NCBI GenBank assembly: GCA_002435865.1
Contig: DIWV01000014.1
Location: 12,160 to 76,159 of the forward strand
Length of the DNA: 64,000 nucleotides
Direction: 5' to 3'
DNA from: Cloacimonetes bacterium UBA6097
Lineage (GTDB): Bacteria; Cloacimonadota; Cloacimonadia; Cloacimonadales; Cloacimonadaceae
Of this stretch, positions 59,500 through 64,000 are shown one piece after another (position 1 is the stretch's first letter; each line of letters opens with the position of its first letter). Under the pieces are notes generated by a model, which saw nothing but the letters and a program-made list of their open reading frames with translations, had not been told where the DNA came from and ran no database searches. Made by a program: the position numbers and the translations under genes.

Positions 59500-62310
59500 A
59501 TGCTAAGAAATACGTTGATTCTGATTATGCTGCTGGCAATCGGATTTGCCTTTGCCCAGAATGCTGCTGACAGCACAAAAACTTTGCCTGTTGACCCTGA
59601 CCTGAAGATTGGCAGGCTGCCTAATGGTCTTACCTATTACATAAAAGTCAACCGTAAACCGGAAAAGAGGGCAGAACTGAGATTGATTACCAATATTGGT
59701 TCTGTACAGGAAGACGATGACCAGCAAGGGCTGGCGCATTTTACTGAGCATATGGCTTTTAATAGTACTACTCACTTTAAGAAATCAGAACTGGTGGATT
59801 ATCTTAATTCCATTGGCATGGGCTATGCAGCCGGACTTAATGCAGGCACAGGACTCGACCAAACCGTGTACCAGCTTACAATTCCAACGGATAATGAGGA
59901 GCAGTTTCAAAAAGGATTCCTGATTTTAAGTGATTGGGCTTCTGGCATAAGTTTTGATACTGATGAACTCAATAAAGAACGCGGAGTTATTATTGAAGAG
60001 TGGCGTATGGGTCAGGGTGCTGATCAAAGAATGTATGATGCCCAGAGGAAAGTAATCTTTGCTGGAAGCAAATATGCAGAACGTATGCCTATTGGTAAAC
60101 TGGAAGTGCTGCAGAATTTTACACCTGAGACCATTAAAAGGTTTTATCATGACTGGTACCGTCCCGATCTGCAGGCTGTTGTAGCTGTGGGTGATTTTGA
60201 TGCAACGACTGTTGAAAACCTGATTAAACAGTATTTTAATACAATTCCCAAAAGAGATAATCCGCGTGAATGCGTACTATACGATGTACCTGACCATGCA
60301 GAACCAAAGATAGTAATAACAACAGATAAAGAAGCTACAGATACTTCAGTACAGTTAACGTGGAAACATGACAAAACGGAGAATAAGACGATTAATGAGT
60401 ATCGCAAGACACTTATTGTAAATCTCTATACCCAAATGCTGAACATGCGTCTGCAGGAGCTTACACAACAGGCAGATCCTCCTTTTTCAATGGCATTTAA
60501 TTACAATTTTAACATGGTGCGAAGCAAATCTACATACGCAATGGTGGCAATGATTCCGGAAACAGGCATCAAGACAGGTCTCAAAGCTTTGCTTACCGAA
60601 GCGGATAGAGTCAACAGGTTTGGCTTTACTGAATCTGAACTGGCACGTAACAAGCAGATGATGCTTCGTAATTCCGAACGTATGCTGGCTGAAAAAGATA
60701 AACAGGATTCTGACAGACTGGTGTGGAGATATGTCGGTAATTTCAGCTTTGGTAATCCTGTTATGAGCATCGAACAAAATGTCACTCTGAACAAGATGCT
60801 GTATGATGGTATAACCTTGGATGAAGTAAACAGTGTATGCCGTGAATTGGTGACAGATAACAACCTGGTGATTTCTGTATCAGCTCCGCAAAAAGATGAC
60901 CTGGTTATTCCAACCGAACAGGAACTGCTCAGCTTGATCCAGCAGGTTAAAACAGAAGAAATTGCTGTCTACCAGGATAAGGTGAGTGCGGAAGAACTGC
61001 TGCAAAAAGAACTAAAACCACGAAAGATAGTAAAAGAAAAGTCCTATTCCAAAGTTGGAATCAAGCAGTGGACACTTTCCAATGGTATCAAAGTACTATG
61101 GAAGAAAACAGATTTTAAGAATGACGAAGTTCTGCTTAAGGCATTCAGTCCAGGAGGTACATCATTGTATAACCTGGAAGACTTATTTGAAGCACGGGAA
61201 GCTGATGACATAATAGTAGACAGTGGTGTAAACGGTTTTGATAAATCCACTCTGAAGAAGAAACTGGCTGGTAAAATTGCAAATGTTGAGCCTTTTATCA
61301 ATCCTGATAACGAAGGTTTCAACGCAAACTGCTCCAAAGCTGATATGGAAACGATGTTCCAGTTGATTTACCTGTATGCCACTGCACCCCGAATGGATGA
61401 AGAAAGTTACACCAGTTGGTTGTCCAGAACAACTGCCTGGATGCAGAATGAAGCCCTGAGTCCTGAAGCCGGTTTTTCTGATTCTATTAATGCCATGATG
61501 TTTAACAATCACCCCAGAACCCGTACATTGAAAGTGGAAGATTTGCCCAATCTAGATATGAACAGGGTTATGCAGATATATATGGAGAGATTTGCAGATT
61601 TTACCGATTTTACTTTTATCGTGGTAGGCAGTTTTGATGAAAAAATCCTAAAAGGTTACTGTGAAAAATATTTAGCCAATCTTCCGGCTAAAGGCATCAG
61701 GGAACAAGCCAGGGATAACGGAGTCCGCTTTTCCCAGGGCAAAAAGGAATTAGCAATCTATAAGGGTCAGGATCCCAAAAGCATTGTACAAATGGCTTTT
61801 GGTGGTGAATGTGTGGTCGATAATATGACCAATAATAAACTACGTAATTTGTCATTACTGGTAAATGAAAAGCTGAGAGAAAACATACGTGAAGCCAGAA
61901 GCGGAGTCTATTTTGTCGGTTCCTGGGGCAGCGCTTATAAACATCCGGTTCCTTATTACCTGATGTTTATTTACATGCAATGTGCTCCTGACCGGGTGGA
62001 TGAACTTTCTGAAGCTGTTATAATGACATTGGATAGCCTGAAAGCAGGTTTATTTGATCCCAAATATGTTAATACGGTTAAAGTTACCCTTCAGAAGAAA
62101 ATGGAAACAGATTTAACAGAGAACCGCTGGTGGCTTGATGCTGTTTACGATCAGGCATGGAATGATTTCCCCATGAATGACCTGCTGAATGACAAAAAGG
62201 AAATCAATAATATCAACCTTAAGGAATTACAGAACATCGCTGCTCAGTATTTAAAACAGGATACTAATCTGGTTAAAGGAGTACTGTATCCTGCAGATAT
62301 GAAGGAATGA
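59500..62310 (+). CDS. M16-family zinc metallopeptidase, secreted
   Basis: A 936-residue protein with signal peptide (TLILIMLLAIGFAFA). The inverted zinc motif HxxEH is H80, E83 and H84 in LAHFTEHMAFN, with the downstream Glu expected in VIIEEWRMG near 163. The second half (from about residue 510, KQWTLSNGIKVLWKKTDFKN) repeats the fold without the zinc motif, as is normal for one-chain M16 enzymes that close like a clamshell. It should degrade peptides in the periplasm or outside. It starts 4 nt after the SnoaL-like gene and ends before the terminator at 62341. Confidence 0.92.
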   Translation: MLRNTLILIMLLAIGFAFAQNAADSTKTLPVDPDLKIGRLPNGLTYYIKVNRKPEKRAELRLITNIGSVQEDDDQQGLAHFTEHMAFNSTTHFKKSELVDYLNSIGMGYAAGLNAGTGLDQTVYQLTIPTDNEEQFQKGFLILSDWASGISFDTDELNKERGVIIEEWRMGQGADQRMYDAQRKVIFAGSKYAERMPIGKLEVLQNFTPETIKRFYHDWYRPDLQAVVAVGDFDATTVENLIKQYFNTIPKRDNPRECVLYDVPDHAEPKIVITTDKEATDTSVQLTWKHDKTENKTINEYRKTLIVNLYTQMLNMRLQELTQQADPPFSMAFNYNFNMVRSKSTYAMVAMIPETGIKTGLKALLTEADRVNRFGFTESELARNKQMMLRNSERMLAEKDKQDSDRLVWRYVGNFSFGNPVMSIEQNVTLNKMLYDGITLDEVNSVCRELVTDNNLVISVSAPQKDDLVIPTEQELLSLIQQVKTEEIAVYQDKVSAEELLQKELKPRKIVKEKSYSKVGIKQWTLSNGIKVLWKKTDFKNDEVLLKAFSPGGTSLYNLEDLFEAREADDIIVDSGVNGFDKSTLKKKLAGKIANVEPFINPDNEGFNANCSKADMETMFQLIYLYATAPRMDEESYTSWLSRTTAWMQNEALSPEAGFSDSINAMMFNNHPRTRTLKVEDLPNLDMNRVMQIYMERFADFTDFTFIVVGSFDEKILKGYCEKYLANLPAKGIREQARDNGVRFSQGKKELAIYKGQDPKSIVQMAFGGECVVDNMTNNKLRNLSLLVNEKLRENIREARSGVYFVGSWGSAYKHPVPYYLMFIYMQCAPDRVDELSEAVIMTLDSLKAGLFDPKYVNTVKVTLQKKMETDLTENRWWLDAVYDQAWNDFPMNDLLNDKKEINNINLKELQNIAAQYLKQDTNLVKGVLYPADMKE

Positions 62311-62340
62311 TTTAGAAAGATAAAGTTAGTTAATAAAACA

Positions 62341-62391
62341 ACAGCTTGTCTGTCATTTAGACTAATCTCAATGCGACAAGCTGTTTTTTTC
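62341..62391. terminator. Bidirectional terminator
   Basis: ACAGCTTGTC (62341-62350) and GACAAGCTGT (62375-62384) form a perfect 10-bp stem with a 24-nt loop and seven T on the plus strand. It lies between the convergent M16 peptidase and HIT genes. Confidence 0.85.
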
Positions 62392-62405
62392 ATGCTTTGA
62401 TTTTG

Positions 62406-62777
62406 TTATTCCAGATGATATTCTCTTAAGTTACGAACTGTATTTTTAATAAATCCGAACTTATGGTCTTTTTTATAGCGCGGGATAATATGCAGATGAA
62501 AGTGATGCACTGTTTGTCCTGCGATACTTCCGCTGTTAGCACCTATATTATACCCGTCCGGTTTATGCTTATTCTCCAGATGTTCTTTAACCTGATGGAT
62601 TATATTGTGCAATTGGCAGAATTCTTGTTCACTAAGGTCAAAGATAGTTTCCGCATGCCTTTGACTGATAATCAATATATGTCCAGGTTTGACAGGCAGA
62701 GCATCATTAATGGCTATAAAGCTGTCATTCCGGACAATGATTTTATCTTCAGGCAGGGAACAAAAGGCACAATTCAT
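62406..62777 (-). CDS. HIT-family nucleotide hydrolase
   Basis: A 123-residue protein with the histidine triad in QTVHHFHLHIIPRY near residues 89-102 (HxHxH). The central His is the nucleophile for AMP-linked substrates. A CAFC pair at residues 3-6 may bind zinc with a later His, as in many bacterial HIT proteins. Length is typical. It is transcribed toward the M16 gene and is 7 nt downstream of the secreted-protein gene. Confidence 0.92.
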   Translation of the reverse strand: MNCAFCSLPEDKIIVRNDSFIAINDALPVKPGHILIISQRHAETIFDLSEQEFCQLHNIIHQVKEHLENKHKPDGYNIGANSGSIAGQTVHHFHLHIIPRYKKDHKFGFIKNTVRNLREYHLE

Positions 62778-62784
62778 TTGGTTT

Positions 62785-63453
62785 TTAGAAAAGCACTGTA
62801 AGTTTTAACAGCGGAAACAGCAATAACGAACCTGTATCTCCTGACAACGGTCTGAATCCACCCAAATCCCAGCTCATTCTGTCACCTTTGAGCCTGACTC
62901 CCAAGGTCAATAGTCCATTGGCTTCTTCTTCTAAAATTGCGGAATAAGTGATAATTTCCGACATCAGGGCTACCCTTTTGGAAACATCAACAATTCCACC
63001 CAAAGCTAATAAAGAGCCGCTATTGACTTTATCATAATCGAAAGTTATTCCGATAAATCCATGCACGCTTGCCTTTACACCGCCATAACTGACAACATTG
63101 GAAAGAGCGCCGCCTTCTGCTTTGGGCATCCAGCTTAAACTTGCCGCACATTGAAGCTTACCATATTTAAGGTAGTTTTGTTTGACACCAAGAGCGGAAT
63201 ATTGAAATACCTCGGTGGAAATCGGAAACGGCATGCCTATGCTCAGGTGAGTTCTGTCTGTTAATCCATAAGCATACTGAACGATAATAATCTCGTAATC
63301 CGTAAAAGTACTGGCACCTTTGGGCATAGTATAAGCTGTGGGAATTACCATCAGCGACTGGTCTGCAGCCTGGAACTGAGCATCAATCTCCTGAGCGGAA
63401 AGCATAAGAATTGCGCAAAGTAATAACAACAGTGTAATTACATGAAGTTTCAT
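62785..63453 (-). CDS. Exported beta-rich protein, probably outer membrane
   Basis: A 222-residue protein with signal peptide (VITLLLLLCAILMLSA, cleaved near AQE). The remainder alternates hydrophobic and polar residues and ends in an aromatic residue (LLKLTVLF), as small outer-membrane barrels do. A glycine-rich segment with aromatic spacing (YAYGLTDRTHLSIGMPF) supports this. No family is recognised. It is upstream of and probably co-transcribed with the HIT gene. Confidence 0.6.
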   Translation of the reverse strand: MKLHVITLLLLLCAILMLSAQEIDAQFQAADQSLMVIPTAYTMPKGASTFTDYEIIIVQYAYGLTDRTHLSIGMPFPISTEVFQYSALGVKQNYLKYGKLQCAASLSWMPKAEGGALSNVVSYGGVKASVHGFIGITFDYDKVNSGSLLALGGIVDVSKRVALMSEIITYSAILEEEANGLLTLGVRLKGDRMSWDLGGFRPLSGDTGSLLLFPLLKLTVLF

Positions 63454-63476
63454 TATTCCTGCCTTTGTTGATTTAA

Positions 63477-63830
63477 TTATTGTGTTTCTGATTTGTTATC
63501 AGGTTCCTTGGGTAGAAAAACATGTATCTTTGCCGCATGCTTTTCATCCAGCGGAACTGTTAAATACAAGAAATTAATGTTGCCAAAATCTATGTATCCT
63601 TTTACTCTTTTGTTTTCTCTGAGGGATAATTCCAAAGGACAATTGAGGTGCATTTTATCGCTTCCCGTTACATTATAACATTTCTTGCCCACCAGATTGT
63701 CACCTTGATTAAAGTCTTTGGCAAAACGCTCATTATGCCAGACTATTGTATTGTCATCATCAAGTATCATCACCGATAAAAAAGGTGATTCCACCATTTC
63801 TTTGCCAAGTTTTGTTAAAAGTGCATCCAT
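63477..63830 (-). CDS. Single PAS-domain protein
   Basis: A 117-residue protein that is almost entirely one PAS domain. It begins after about 20 helical residues with PFLSVMILDDDNTIVWHNER, followed by GKKCYNVTGSDKMHLNCPLE near residues 48-67 (two cysteines in the cofactor region) and a five-stranded end. There is no kinase, cyclase or DNA-binding output in the chain. It may be a partner protein or redox/haem sensor; the ligand is unknown. It ends 23 nt before the exported-protein gene, so the three minus-strand genes 62406-63830 look like one operon. Confidence 0.7.
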   Translation of the reverse strand: MDALLTKLGKEMVESPFLSVMILDDDNTIVWHNERFAKDFNQGDNLVGKKCYNVTGSDKMHLNCPLELSLRENKRVKGYIDFGNINFLYLTVPLDEKHAAKIHVFLPKEPDNKSETQ

Positions 63831-63971
63831 TACTTTCCGCCTGTCATTAGATTTATATTAGTCACTATTTTTGACATAGTTGCATATTAGATACTATCAC
63901 TTTGACTGTCAATAAAAAAGCTCGATTTCTTTTCATTCCTAACTCAGTTCTTCCTTATTTCAACCTTAGAT

Positions 63972-64000
63972 GCATTACGGTAGCATTACGGTAGCAATAC
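63972..64000. repeat. Start of a fifth 11-nt array (element E, cut by window edge)
   Basis: Two identical units GCATTACGGTA (63972-63982, 63983-63993) and the first 7 nt of a third (GCAATAC). The inverted arm, if present, lies beyond the window. Confidence 0.6.

Overview
The window looks like the chromosome of an anaerobic, fermentative, Gram-negative-type bacterium. The evidence is: signal-peptide proteins with a C-terminal FlgD/type IX-like sorting tail (41721-43082 and a remnant at 900-1029), outer-membrane efflux parts, low GC by eye, a membrane-bound [NiFe] hydrogenase with its maturation set, lysine 5,6-aminomutase, and amidohydrolase/molybdenum hydroxylase genes. Candidatus Cloacimonadota or a related lineage is my best guess. 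It rests on gene content only, because there is no rRNA or other marker here.

Layout. 1-1543: the 5' part of a xanthine dehydrogenase small subunit (minus strand), a truncated surface-protein 3' end and an 11-nt-periodic palindrome. 1544-13374: sixteen tightly packed genes for a group 4 membrane hydrogenase. They encode a HydB/HydG-like NAD(P)H and flavin module, a ferredoxin, the four-subunit hydrogenase core, two antiporter-like proton channels, Mrp B-G subunits and a NuoI-like ferredoxin. 13458-19524: maturation protease and hypF-C-D-E-A-B. 19737-20192: a CBS-domain protein behind a possible RNA switch. 20570-28321: ssnA, ygeY-like M20 hydrolase, a threonine-synthase-like PLP enzyme, a hydantoinase and a two-subunit molybdenum hydroxylase, probably for purine or other N-heterocycle degradation. 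28318-32089 (minus): VTC domain, DUF4956, TolC-like and HlyD-like genes. 32446-36209: small membrane or secreted proteins, a DUF58 protein, three AT-rich genes of unknown function and a fumarase fragment. 36298-41712: two-subunit fumarase, malic enzyme, a lone PhnE-type permease and pyrimidine-nucleoside phosphorylase. 41721-45641: surface protein, a receiver-like protein and three tandem zinc-ribbon genes. 45800-49311 (minus): PTS-IIA/CBS regulator with two ArsB/NhaD-type permeases. 49463-54345: kamD, kamE and two glycerate-2-kinase-type paralogues. 54436-64000: HtrA protease, recG with an in-frame repeat insertion, SnoaL-like protein, M16 peptidase, HIT protein, a secreted protein and a PAS protein.

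How it fits together. The hydrogenase would pass electrons from NAD(P)H and/or ferredoxin to protons and couple this to H+/Na+ pumping, which would dispose of reductant from amino-acid and purine fermentation. Fumarase plus malic enzyme form a fumarate-malate-pyruvate segment. The most unusual structures are not protein-coding: (i) five intergenic palindromes built from tandem 11-nt units, (ii) three tandem zinc-ribbon transcription units whose leaders share a hairpin kept by compensatory changes, and (iii) two dispersed repeat types fused in frame inside recG.
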